Of a DNA stretch of 36,946 nt, positions 1 through 7,167 are shown piece by piece. Source of the stretch: an uncultured Bacteroidota bacterium (GTDB taxonomy: Bacteria > Bacteroidota > Bacteroidia > Chitinophagales > Saprospiraceae); NCBI GenBank assembly GCA_903836265.1, contig CAILQK010000215.1:1-36946 (forward strand), given 5' to 3'. The notes beneath the pieces are model-generated. The model worked only from the letters and a program-made list of their open reading frames with translations, made no database searches and had not been told where the DNA came from. Positions within the stretch are counted from its first letter, which is position 1. Each line of letters starts with the position of its first letter. The position numbers and the translations under genes are program-made.

Positions 1-69
1 CGCTGCGAATATGCGCCAATGCAGCGCTATTGGATGAACAGGCGCTATGAAGTACCGGGTATAAGCTAG
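1..69 (+). CDS. Possible 3' end of an upstream gene (partial)
   Basis: The first frame is open from the left edge for 22 codons and stops at TAG 67-69; the other two forward frames stop earlier. The fragment is rich in Arg and Tyr and has the higher GC typical of the native genes, unlike the AT-rich Fic gene that follows. Its stop codon overlaps the first base of the 14-bp repeat at 69-82, so the natural C-terminus may have been changed by whatever inserted there. It is too short to assign a family, and an open frame this short could be chance. Confidence 0.3.
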   Translation, partial: RCEYAPMQRYWMNRRYEVPGIS

Positions 70-82
70 TTGTGTGTGATTC
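69..82 (+). repeat. Left copy of a 14-bp inverted repeat around the Fic gene
   Basis: GTTGTGTGTGATTC here matches the reverse complement of GAACCACACACAAC at 1586-1599 at 13 of 14 positions. The two copies sit just outside the ends of the AT-rich Fic gene. A repeat in this arrangement fits the ends of a small mobile unit. An integron-type cassette is one model, because GTT begins the left copy and AAC ends the right copy, as in paired core sites of attC, but the core consensus GTTRRRY is not met exactly. Confidence 0.6.
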
Positions 83-113
83 AAAAAGAAACCTTACGAT
101 AAAATTTAAAGAA

Positions 114-1583
114 ATGGAAAATAAAGAAATACCAATTTGGAAGCCGATAGAATTCAATGATTCTTGGTCCAGCTCTGACACATCAAAATTTGACGACTTG
201 GCACCTAGTTGGTACAAAAAAAGGAAAGAGTTTGAATCAGGAGAAAGCGGATATGAAGAATTTCTAAATAGACTAAAAAGACAACATGCTATTGAAACTG
301 GTATAGTTGAAAGACTTTATGACTTATCTGAAGGAATTACACAAACTCTTATAAAAGAAGGGTTTGTGGAATCATATATTAGTCACAATGACACAAACAT
401 AGCACCTAAGAAGCTAATGCAATACTTGCATGACCACTTTGAAGCTATGGATTTTGTCTTTGATTTAGTTAAATCTAATCGACCGCTTACAGTTGGCTTC
501 ATAAAAGAATTGCATCACCTGGTAACTCAACATCAAGATTTCACAGAAGCCATAAATACCTTGGGTGAGATTGTTAATGTAAAACTTCTAAAAGGAGAGT
601 TTAAAAAACATGAAAACAATCCGAGACGGGAAGACGGACAAATATTCATCTACTGTCCGCCAATTCACGTTGATAGTGAAATGGATAAATTAGTTCAATT
701 ATATAGTGAGCAGGAAGAATTAAACACAAACCCGGTTATCCTTGCGGCATGGGTACATCATACGTTTACGCAGATACATCCGTTTCAAGATGGCAATGGT
801 AGAATTGCCCGTTTATTAGCCAGTTTGATTTTAATAAAGCACGGGCTTTTGCCATTTACCGTAAAGCGGCTTGACAAACCAGCATACATTAAAGCACTCG
901 AAAAAGCTGACAATGGAGAACCGCAAGATTTAGTTACTTTCTTTTCACTCGAACAGAAAAAGAGTGTTGAGAATGCTATGAACTTCAAAACAGAGAAAAC
1001 TTTCAACAGTCTTGCGGACTTGGCTACTTTGCTAAATCAGAAGGTCGACAATGTTACCTCTGAGAAAAAGAGAAGACGCGAAGAAGAACTCAGTAATAAC
1101 AGAAGAATTGTCTTTGACTATATCTATGACATTTTAGGAGTGATTAGAGAAGAACTTTCAGCACTTATACCAAGAGAAACTGTAAAAACAGTTGTGTCTG
1201 GTGTACGTCCAGACCAACCAAAATATTACTACCATACGCATCAAATATCTGAATACGCCACCACTCACAAATATTATTTTAATAGAAATATGCCACGTGG
1301 TTGGTTCGGTGTTCATTTTAGCCTGCCGACAGAGAATAGCTACAACTTAATAATCTCTGTACATCATTACGGATATGATGATGATGTAATAGCCGTAGGC
1401 TCATTTATGGAGTATTCAAAAACTATAAATGGAGAAGAAGAGAAAAAACTCATACCAATAAACGTTGAACCTTTCACCATTTCGCTTGAAAGACTAGGCG
1501 AGAAGACTAAAGAAAATCTTGACTCATATATACATGACATACTCAAGATTGGGTTGACAATTATTATTAACGAAATAAACTAG
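114..1583 (+). CDS. Fic domain protein (Fic/DOC family AMPylase-type), 489 aa
   Basis: Fic enzymes usually transfer AMP from ATP to a hydroxyl side chain of a target protein. The core motif HPFxDGNGR is complete: HPFQDGNGR starts at residue 222 and carries the catalytic His, the Asp for Mg2+ and the Gly/Asn/Arg phosphate-binding residues. A region of about 200 residues precedes it and a long C-terminal extension of about 260 residues follows, in which I recognise no known domain. The chosen start is ATG 114; an in-frame GTG at 72 would add 14 residues but begins inside the inverted repeat. Base composition is far from the neighbours (22 of 60 G/C at 181-240, against 40 of 60 in susC at 15781-15840), which suggests transfer. 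No antitoxin-like partner is visible beside it. The target and role are unknown. Confidence 0.9.
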   Translation: MENKEIPIWKPIEFNDSWSSSDTSKFDDLAPSWYKKRKEFESGESGYEEFLNRLKRQHAIETGIVERLYDLSEGITQTLIKEGFVESYISHNDTNIAPKKLMQYLHDHFEAMDFVFDLVKSNRPLTVGFIKELHHLVTQHQDFTEAINTLGEIVNVKLLKGEFKKHENNPRREDGQIFIYCPPIHVDSEMDKLVQLYSEQEELNTNPVILAAWVHHTFTQIHPFQDGNGRIARLLASLILIKHGLLPFTVKRLDKPAYIKALEKADNGEPQDLVTFFSLEQKKSVENAMNFKTEKTFNSLADLATLLNQKVDNVTSEKKRRREEELSNNRRIVFDYIYDILGVIREELSALIPRETVKTVVSGVRPDQPKYYYHTHQISEYATTHKYYFNRNMPRGWFGVHFSLPTENSYNLIISVHHYGYDDDVIAVGSFMEYSKTINGEEEKKLIPINVEPFTISLERLGEKTKENLDSYIHDILKIGLTIIINEIN

Positions 1584-1585
1584 AT

Positions 1586-1599
1586 GAACCACACACAAC
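1586..1599 (-). repeat. Right copy of the 14-bp inverted repeat
   Basis: This copy starts two bases after the Fic stop codon and pairs with 69-82 with one mismatch. It is followed at 1600-1621 by an imperfect G/C-rich stretch containing GCGTTTGGC and ATGGCGGG. If this were a complete attC-like site, a complementary GCCAAACGC arm should follow within about 150 bases; I do not find one before 1923. Confidence 0.6.
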
Positions 1600-1877
1600 A
1601 GGCGTTTGGCTCAATGGCGGGTGAAGTGGTTAATTGAACATTCTACCACGCATCAACTTTTGTGGGTATTGACAGTAGTGGTCGGGGCTGCCTGGACAGT
1701 CTTGAGTCAAAGTTAAGGAAATTATACGTATCAAGACAACCGTATTTCCATTTTTTCAATCGTACTTCCTCATTCAGGGTGACAGGTATCCAGATCATAA
1801 GCCTGTTTTTGTACCCTCTTTGACAGGCAGCCTGGGGGTGGTTTAGCTGTCGAAGCATGAGGGGAAGCTCAAATTTC
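1600..1877. other. Intergenic region, no supported gene
   Basis: Together with the flanking repeat and hairpin, 1584-1923 has no gene I can support. A 94-codon open frame on the minus strand (1643-1927) has no recognisable domain, overlaps the hairpin and the end of the next gene, and has an unlikely composition (many Arg, Pro and Trp). The left part (1600-1660) may be the remnant of the recombination site described for the Fic unit. The rest is of intermediate GC with no clear promoter. Confidence 0.5.
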
Positions 1878-1920
1878 CGGCGGGGCCGGGACTGAATTTT
1901 CGCCAGCCCCGGCCCCGCCG
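1878..1920 (-). terminator. Strong GC hairpin after the DUF3078 gene
   Basis: A perfect 13-bp stem (1878-1890 with 1908-1920) encloses a 17-base loop, starting four bases past the DUF3078 stop codon on the minus strand. The stem is almost pure G/C. The bases after it on the minus strand read AAATTT rather than a clean U-tract, so it may end or protect the mRNA without being a textbook intrinsic terminator. Confidence 0.6.
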
Positions 1921-1923
1921 TCC

Positions 1924-2898
1924 TCAAAAAATGAGGTTGTATTTCAGCAGAAAACCGCCGGTGTAGGTGGGTTTCAATCCCAGATAAGGTTCCACCTGAT
2001 CGGCAGGAGTGCCTTCGGGAATATCCTCTACAGCAACACGGGTGAAGTGATCGTAAAACAAGTCGCCGAACAAGTCAAGCGAAAGGCCTTTAAGCAGGGA
2101 GATACTCAGGTTGTTCTGCCATAAAACATTGCCATTCAGGTTATTGGTGTAGTCGGCGAACCAGCCAATTTTGCTGCTGAAAGCAACCTTGTTATCAAAG
2201 AATTTGTCGGAGAACTGCGCTTTCAGGGCATAACCCAGCTGACTGCGCGACTGTTTGCCGGCTTCATTCCCCAGCGGCTGACCTGCCAGCGCAGCCAATC
2301 CCCCATTACCCACATAAATAAAGCGCCAGCTCGCGGGTGCGAAGAAAAAAGACAGTTTGGTGGTGGGTTTGAAATCAATACCGGGCGCAACTGCCACCCT
2401 CACAGGAGCCAGAAAATCGGACAACAGGTCTTCCGCATCGCCGCTCAGGGTATTGCCAACATAGGTAGGCAACAGTTGGGATTCGGCCGTGGCGTCAACA
2501 GCGACGAAAAATTTGTTGAGTGCTATATTGTATCCGTATCGGGAACCCAGACGCAGGATATCGAGGTTTTTCTGGAACGGCTTGCTGCTGCCACCGAGAC
2601 GCTGTGCCGACAATTGCAGCGACAAATCATTGTTCCAGTAGAATTTGTTCCGCTTGTTATTGGCGTACAGATTGACCAGTCCGCCGATGCCGAGGCGGTT
2701 GCCACCGGAGCTCAGTTGCGGGTTGATGATACCGAGACCTGCCATATCAAGTCCGAGACCGCCCCCGAAAGACCATCCTGCAGTATCGCGGGCAGCAAGC
2801 TTTTTAATTTCAGCCAGGCGGTCGTTACCGGCCTGGGCAAACAGTACAGAGGCGCATCCTGTCAGAAGGATTGCAAGGAAAAGAGCATTTTTTCTCAT
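1924..2898 (-). CDS. DUF3078-type exported protein, 324 aa
   Basis: The sequence after the signal peptide resembles the Bacteroidota DUF3078 family: a GG-rich segment, then alternating aromatic and polar strands ending in Phe, as expected of an outer-membrane beta-barrel or periplasmic beta protein. Function is unknown. The start at ATG 2898 gives a clear signal peptide (Met-Arg-Lys, hydrophobic core, cleavage in LFA|Q). An LTGC inside the hydrophobic core could be read as a lipobox, but the A-Q junction eight residues later is the better cleavage site. An upstream in-frame start (2982) would add 28 residues without a signal-peptide shape. It lies 106 bases after the MscS gene on the same strand and could be read with it. 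Confidence 0.75.
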   Translation of the reverse strand: MRKNALFLAILLTGCASVLFAQAGNDRLAEIKKLAARDTAGWSFGGGLGLDMAGLGIINPQLSSGGNRLGIGGLVNLYANNKRNKFYWNNDLSLQLSAQRLGGSSKPFQKNLDILRLGSRYGYNIALNKFFVAVDATAESQLLPTYVGNTLSGDAEDLLSDFLAPVRVAVAPGIDFKPTTKLSFFFAPASWRFIYVGNGGLAALAGQPLGNEAGKQSRSQLGYALKAQFSDKFFDNKVAFSSKIGWFADYTNNLNGNVLWQNNLSISLLKGLSLDLFGDLFYDHFTRVAVEDIPEGTPADQVEPYLGLKPTYTGGFLLKYNLIF

Positions 2899-3004
2899 GT
2901 TTGAATTTGTTTGTTGATGATTCAGAGACATAACTGCGCGGAGCACATACATGACATGTGTGCGGAAATTAAAATATGGCAAGTAGTATTAAAAGCGGAT
3001 TATT

Positions 3005-3874
3005 TCATGCGTCGCCCTCATCATCGCCCGGCTCGAGCAGGTCTTTACCCTGAGGATCGGGATAAAATACCTCCACTTTTTCAACCGTCAGTTTACTCAG
3101 TGGAATGATGATGGCACGGTCGGATGTTTGCAGTATCAGCGAGGTATTATCAATCACGACAACCCGGCCGCGTTCTCCGATGATGCGCACATCATCGCCT
3201 ATACGCACCTTGTTCCTGTTGTAATAGCTGGCCAGATAGTTGGAAATGAGATCTCTCGATGCCAGTCCGTAACCAAATGAAAAGGCCAGTGCCACAGCGG
3301 CCACGATGGCTGTGAGGTTGGCAGAAATGAACGAGGTATTGATTTTTGCCTGCGCGAGTGCGCTCACACCCACCGTGACAAATACAAAATAAAAAACGAT
3401 GGTGGCGATCATTTTGGCCGATGGAATTCCCAGCGAACGGCAAAGCGTGAGCACGCCTCCCCTGGCCATATCGGCCAGGAAAATGCCGGTGAGCATTATT
3501 GCTCCTGCAGTGAGCAGATAAGGCAGGTAGTTCATCAGGTCCACAAACAGCTGCGTGATGGCAGAAACACCCATCACCTCGGTAGCTGCTATAATAAAGA
3601 CCAGCATCAGCGTGTAGTAAACACCCTTCGCGAGCAGGTCAGACACGCGAGCGCGTACCACGCCTGCGCGCTGTATGAACTCAATGTCGCTGAACATATC
3701 GGCCAGGCGATCCACTCCGGCAGAGGCGAGCAGCCTGCCCAGTACCTTGCCGACAGTTCTGGATACCATCCATCCGAGCAGGAGGACAGACAATGCGCCA
3801 ACGAGTCGGGGGAAAAACGCTGAAAACTGAGAGGCCAGTTGTCCGAGCGGTCCGTTATAGAAATCAATATTCAT
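3005..3874 (-). CDS. MscS-family mechanosensitive ion channel, 289 aa
   Basis: A small-conductance mechanosensitive channel of the inner membrane that would release solutes on osmotic downshock. About four to five hydrophobic segments are visible: near residues 20-38, 85-105, 115-135, 155-175 and 185-205. The last is Ala/Gly-rich (AAVALAFSFGYGLASRD) and matches the pore-lining helix of MscS. A short beta domain follows (residues 220-275, RIGDDVRIIGERGRVVVID), as in MscS. The N-terminal part resembles the 'conserved TM helix' repeats of the shorter members, and the C-terminal cytoplasmic cage is very reduced. Its start overlaps the stop of the 87-aa gene by 4 bases (ATGA-type junction), so the two are almost certainly translationally coupled. 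Confidence 0.88.
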   Translation of the reverse strand: MNIDFYNGPLGQLASQFSAFFPRLVGALSVLLLGWMVSRTVGKVLGRLLASAGVDRLADMFSDIEFIQRAGVVRARVSDLLAKGVYYTLMLVFIIAATEVMGVSAITQLFVDLMNYLPYLLTAGAIMLTGIFLADMARGGVLTLCRSLGIPSAKMIATIVFYFVFVTVGVSALAQAKINTSFISANLTAIVAAVALAFSFGYGLASRDLISNYLASYYNRNKVRIGDDVRIIGERGRVVVIDNTSLILQTSDRAIIIPLSKLTVEKVEVFYPDPQGKDLLEPGDDEGDA

Positions 3875-4134
3875 TTCTTCGGATTTTGAATATCATCAGG
3901 CGGCATATTATCGGGAGGCGCCGGTTTTTCGCGCCAGCGGTCGCTCTTTCCCGCCGGGTTCGCACGGTCGCCGCCAAACAACATGGCCATCGTGCTGACG
4001 GTACCGGATACGAACAGCTCTGCCATATCGCCCCAGTGATTGATGGATCCGAGGTGAGAGGCAACGCGGCTTTCCAGTTCGGGGGGAAGCATCTTTTCGC
4101 GTTCTTCTTCGAGTTTTTTCAGACTGTTACTCAT
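3871..4134 (-). CDS. 87-aa protein between an ECF sigma factor and MscS
   Basis: No family is recognised with confidence. Residues 1-25 are highly charged and helical (repeated Lys-Glu-Glu-Arg). Residues 37-55 form a short, fairly hydrophobic stretch ending in LFGG, and the tail is Pro/Asp/Lys-rich and probably disordered. It begins 12 bases after the sigma-factor stop and overlaps the MscS start by 4 bases, which strongly supports it as a real translated gene despite its size. From position alone it could modulate the sigma factor (anti-sigma-like) or be an accessory peptide of the channel. It lacks the zinc-binding His-Cys-Cys motif of ZAS anti-sigma factors. Confidence 0.75.
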   Translation of the reverse strand: MSNSLKKLEEEREKMLPPELESRVASHLGSINHWGDMAELFVSGTVSTMAMLFGGDRANPAGKSDRWREKPAPPDNMPPDDIQNPKK

Positions 4135-4146
4135 ATTTCATGGTAT

Positions 4147-4743
4147 TTACTGTCCAACGGGGTCGGCGCCATACAATTCGTGATACACCTCCTGGGCTTT
4201 GGCTTTGGCACGCATCAACTGCATTTTTATGGCACTCTCCGTTTTGTGGAGCACTTCTGCTATTTCCCGAACCGGCATATCATCTATGTACTTCATATTC
4301 AGGATAGCCCGGTCGCCGGGCGGAATTTTATCCATTACCCGTTCGAGCCGGCGGGTTTCCATATCAAGAATAAGGCTGTCGGGGACATCCGTTTCGATCT
4401 CGTCGCTTATTTTCCCGGGATCTTCGGTGAAAATGAGCAGATTTTTTTTCCGGCGGCGGATTATATCAATACAGTAATTGTAGGTAACAGCATACAGCCA
4501 GGTAGAAAACGAAGATTTTTCGGTAAAACGAGCGAGGCTGCCGAGAATTTTTATAAAAATATCCTGCGTGGCATCGCGGGCCATGCCTTCATCCGAGAGC
4601 ATGGAGTAGCACTTGGCAAATACCTTTCCTGCATATCTGCGGTACAACTGTGTGAAGTACGAGGTATCCCGGCCCTGCAGGAACAGGGTGATAAGTTCGG
4701 CATCTGAAAGCCTTCTGGAACTGTTGGTGAGCGCTGCTGTCAC
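4147..4743 (-). CDS. ECF-type RNA polymerase sigma factor (sigma-70 family), 198 aa
   Basis: It directs RNA polymerase to a special set of promoters. Region 2 spans about residues 35-100 and holds the typical acidic DATQDIFIKI stretch and the FSTWLYAVTYN -10-recognition helix, followed by a run of basic residues (RRRKK). Region 4 (about 135-190) holds a helix-turn-helix: ILNMKYIDDMPVREIAEVL, then KTESAIKMQLMRAK. The start is GTG at 4743; no ATG gives a complete region 2. The gene follows the ATPase gene by 28 bases and precedes the 87-aa gene by 12, so all four genes to MscS look like one operon. No classical anti-sigma gene is adjacent. Confidence 0.92.
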   Translation of the reverse strand: MTAALTNSSRRLSDAELITLFLQGRDTSYFTQLYRRYAGKVFAKCYSMLSDEGMARDATQDIFIKILGSLARFTEKSSFSTWLYAVTYNYCIDIIRRRKKNLLIFTEDPGKISDEIETDVPDSLILDMETRRLERVMDKIPPGDRAILNMKYIDDMPVREIAEVLHKTESAIKMQLMRAKAKAQEVYHELYGADPVGQ

Positions 4744-4771
4744 AGTAGAGACTGTCTGGCTGGTTCAGGCA

Positions 4772-5533
4772 TCAGTGGCCCAGCGCCTGCTTCCGGAGGC
4801 GCTTGAGGAATGGCGAAGCGAATATGAAGGACTGCAGATTTTCGTTATCGCTTTCGAGCACCTGTTCCTTGTGCCCGTTCCATTCGAGGCAGCCTTCGTG
4901 CAGGAAGCAGATATTTTCACCGATTTCCATCACCGAGTTCATATCGTGGGTGTTGATAATCGTGGTGATGTTGTTCTCTTTGGTGATATCGCTGATCAGC
5001 TCGTCAATGATGATGGCTGTTTTGGGGTCGAGACCGGAGTTGGGTTCATCGCAGAACAGGTATTTGGGTTCCAGTACGATAGCGCGGGCAATTCCCACCC
5101 GTTTCTGCATACCACCGGAGAGCTCCGACGGGTATTTGGCATTATTCCCGGAAAGATTTACGCGTTCGAGGCAGTAGTTGACCCGGTGGAGTTTTTGTTT
5201 GGCAGTCATGGTGGTGAACATATCCAGCGGGAAGCGGATATTTTCTTCCACTGTCATGGAGTCGAACAGCGCCGATCCCTGAAAGAGCATGCCGATTTTC
5301 ATGCGGATTTCGCGCATGCCGGCCTTGTCGAGACCGGTGAAATTCACATCATCGTACCAGACACGGCCGCTGGTGGGCGTCTGGAGGCCGACCAGGATTT
5401 TGAGCAGAACCGTTTTCCCGGCGCCCGAGCGTCCGATGATCAGGTTTGTTTTGCCTGATTCAAAAATGAAGGAGATGCCTTTCAGCACCTGGTGCCTGCC
5501 GAATGTTTTGACAACCTGGTCTGCTCGAATCAT
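4772..5533 (-). CDS. mlaF: ABC transporter ATP-binding protein, MlaF type, 253 aa
   Basis: This is probably the ATPase of a phospholipid-trafficking ABC system (MlaFEDB/Mkl type) that maintains outer-membrane lipid asymmetry. Walker A is GRSGAGKT at residues 34-41, the signature is LSGGMQKR and Walker B ends in LFCDEP with the catalytic Glu; NTHDM contains the switch His. The short linker after Walker A and the Met-Gln-Lys-Arg signature are typical of MlaF rather than of amino-acid or LolD importers. The permease (mlaE) that usually sits next to it in this phylum is not here: upstream is fumarase, downstream is the sigma factor. Confidence 0.85.
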   Translation of the reverse strand: MIRADQVVKTFGRHQVLKGISFIFESGKTNLIIGRSGAGKTVLLKILVGLQTPTSGRVWYDDVNFTGLDKAGMREIRMKIGMLFQGSALFDSMTVEENIRFPLDMFTTMTAKQKLHRVNYCLERVNLSGNNAKYPSELSGGMQKRVGIARAIVLEPKYLFCDEPNSGLDPKTAIIIDELISDITKENNITTIINTHDMNSVMEIGENICFLHEGCLEWNGHKEQVLESDNENLQSFIFASPFLKRLRKQALGH

Positions 5534-5595
5534 AAGGAAACATTATGGGGGCTAAAGATAAGGTATTTCGTCAAAATACCGGCGAAATACTGAAG

Positions 5596-5628
5596 GCGGA
5601 GGAGACACACGGGATGTACCTCCTCCGC
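5596..5628 (-). terminator. Hairpin downstream of fumC
   Basis: A 9-bp perfect stem (5596-5604 with 5620-5628) with a 15-base loop lies 16 bases past the fumC stop codon on the minus strand. No long U-tract follows. It is a likely transcript end separating fumC from the MlaF-sigma operon. Confidence 0.45.
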
Positions 5629-5644
5629 GTGAGCAGGTTCAGAT

Positions 5645-7060
5645 TTATTTTCCGACCATATCTTCGGGCCGTACCCACTCGTCGAATTGCCCGGCGGTGA
5701 TGTGTTTGAAGTCGAGTCCCTGCAATTCATACTGAAGCGCAGCCTCCTTCAGCGTCAGTCCGTTTTTATGTGCCAGCTGAGCGATGGCCGCCGCATTGTA
5801 GTAACCGATTCTGGTATTCAGTGCCGTAACCAGCATCAGTGAGTTGTTCACATGGCGGGCAATATTGTCGTGCAGTGGTTCTATGCCTGCCGCACATTTG
5901 TCGTTGAACGACACGCAGGCTTCCCCGATCAGGCGGGCGGAGTGCAGGAAATTGTAGATCATTACCGGTTTGAACACATTCAGTTCGAAGTGGCCATTTG
6001 ATCCGCCTATATTGATGGCTACATCGTTACCCATTACCTGGGCAGCCACCATGGTAAGCGCTTCGCACTGGGTAGGATTTACCTTGCCCGGCATGATAGA
6101 AGATCCCGGCTCATTATCCGGGATAAAAATTTCGCCGATTCCGCTTCTGGGCCCGGAGGACAGCATACGGATGTCGTTGGCAATTTTCATCAGGCTCACG
6201 GCAACTGTTTTAAGCGCGCCGTGGGCCTCAACGATTCCATCGTGGGCAGCGAGTGCCTCGAACTTGTTGGGAGCTGTTACGAAAGGATAGCCTGACAGGG
6301 ATGCGATATGGCGGGCAACATTTTCGGAATATCCGCCGGGAGTATTGATACCTGTACCAACGGCTGTTCCTCCCAGTGCCAGTTCACTCAGGTGAGCGAG
6401 CGTATTTCTGATGGCACGAAGGCCATGGTTGAGCTGTGCCACATAGCCGGAGAACTCCTGACCGAGTGTGAGCGGCGTGGCATCCATAAAGTGGGTGCGG
6501 CCGATTTTCACTACATCTGCGAAAGCCTCCGATTTGGCCTGGAGTGTGTCGCGGAGCTTTTCGACGCCCGGGATAGTCACCTCCAGCAGTATTTTGTACG
6601 CAGCGATGTGCATGGCCGTCGGGAAGGTATCATTGGATGATTGCGACTTGTTCACATCATCATTGGGATGCACATATTTTTTCTCGTCGGCAAGTTGTCC
6701 GCCCTGCAATACGTGTGCCCTGTACGCAATTACCTCGTTGGCGTTCATGTTGCTTTGAGTACCGGAGCCGGTTTGCCACACCACGAGCGGAAACTGGTCG
6801 TCGAGTTTGCCTTCGAGAATTTCGTCGCATACCCTGCAGATCAGGTCACATTTATCCTTGGGAAGTACGCCTGCCTCATGATTGGTGAGAGCAGCTGCTT
6901 TTTTCAGGATAGCGAACGCCCGGATAATTTCGATGGGCATCCGGTTGGTTTCCCTTGCAATTTTGAAGTTTTCGATGGAACGTTGAGTCTGAGCGCCCCA
7001 GTACACATGAGCAGGCACCTGCACCTGGCCCATTGTGTCTTTTTCAATGCGGTATTCCAT
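5645..7060 (-). CDS. fumC: Fumarate hydratase, class II, 471 aa
   Basis: It catalyses the reversible hydration of fumarate to L-malate in the citric-acid cycle; class II enzymes are iron-free homotetramers in the cytoplasm. The family signature [11 protein letters not shown] starts at residue 319 and includes the mobile serine loop of the active site. The GSGTQSNMN and SSNDTFPTA blocks that bind substrate are also present, and length is normal for the family. The chosen start at ATG 7060 gives the usual N-terminus ([11 protein letters not shown]); an upstream in-frame ATG at 7105 would add 15 residues that overlap the promoter candidate. It stands as its own transcription unit, with a -7 element upstream and a hairpin downstream. 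Confidence 0.97.
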   Translation of the reverse strand: MEYRIEKDTMGQVQVPAHVYWGAQTQRSIENFKIARETNRMPIEIIRAFAILKKAAALTNHEAGVLPKDKCDLICRVCDEILEGKLDDQFPLVVWQTGSGTQSNMNANEVIAYRAHVLQGGQLADEKKYVHPNDDVNKSQSSNDTFPTAMHIAAYKILLEVTIPGVEKLRDTLQAKSEAFADVVKIGRTHFMDATPLTLGQEFSGYVAQLNHGLRAIRNTLAHLSELALGGTAVGTGINTPGGYSENVARHIASLSGYPFVTAPNKFEALAAHDGIVEAHGALKTVAVSLMKIANDIRMLSSGPRSGIGEIFIPDNEPGSSIMPGKVNPTQCEALTMVAAQVMGNDVAINIGGSNGHFELNVFKPVMIYNFLHSARLIGEACVSFNDKCAAGIEPLHDNIARHVNNSLMLVTALNTRIGYYNAAAIAQLAHKNGLTLKEAALQYELQGLDFKHITAGQFDEWVRPEDMVGK

Positions 7061-7102
7061 TATATATGTGTTGATGTTTGGAAGCAATGTTGTTTCCCGA
7101 CG

Positions 7103-7110
7103 CAAAAATA
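7103..7110 (-). promoter_or_regulatory. Candidate -7 promoter element for fumC
   Basis: Read on the minus strand this is TATTTTTG, a full match to the Bacteroidota consensus TAnnTTTG, about 42 bases before the fumC ATG. No convincing TTTG -33 element stands 19-21 bases further upstream. Confidence 0.45.
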
Positions 7111-7167
7111 ACCCCGTATGACAGTGTTTTTAATGACGTTGCGCATATTCCGGGCAGATTTTACACA

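Noticed and set aside
1643-1927. A 94-codon minus-strand open frame in the gap after the first Fic gene.
   Set aside because: It overlaps the hairpin and the DUF3078 stop, has no domain or ribosome-binding context, and its composition looks random.
2840-2870. LTGC in the DUF3078 protein's signal peptide read as a lipobox.
   Set aside because: The hydrophobic core continues past the Cys to a clear LFA|Q cleavage site, matching the other exported proteins here.
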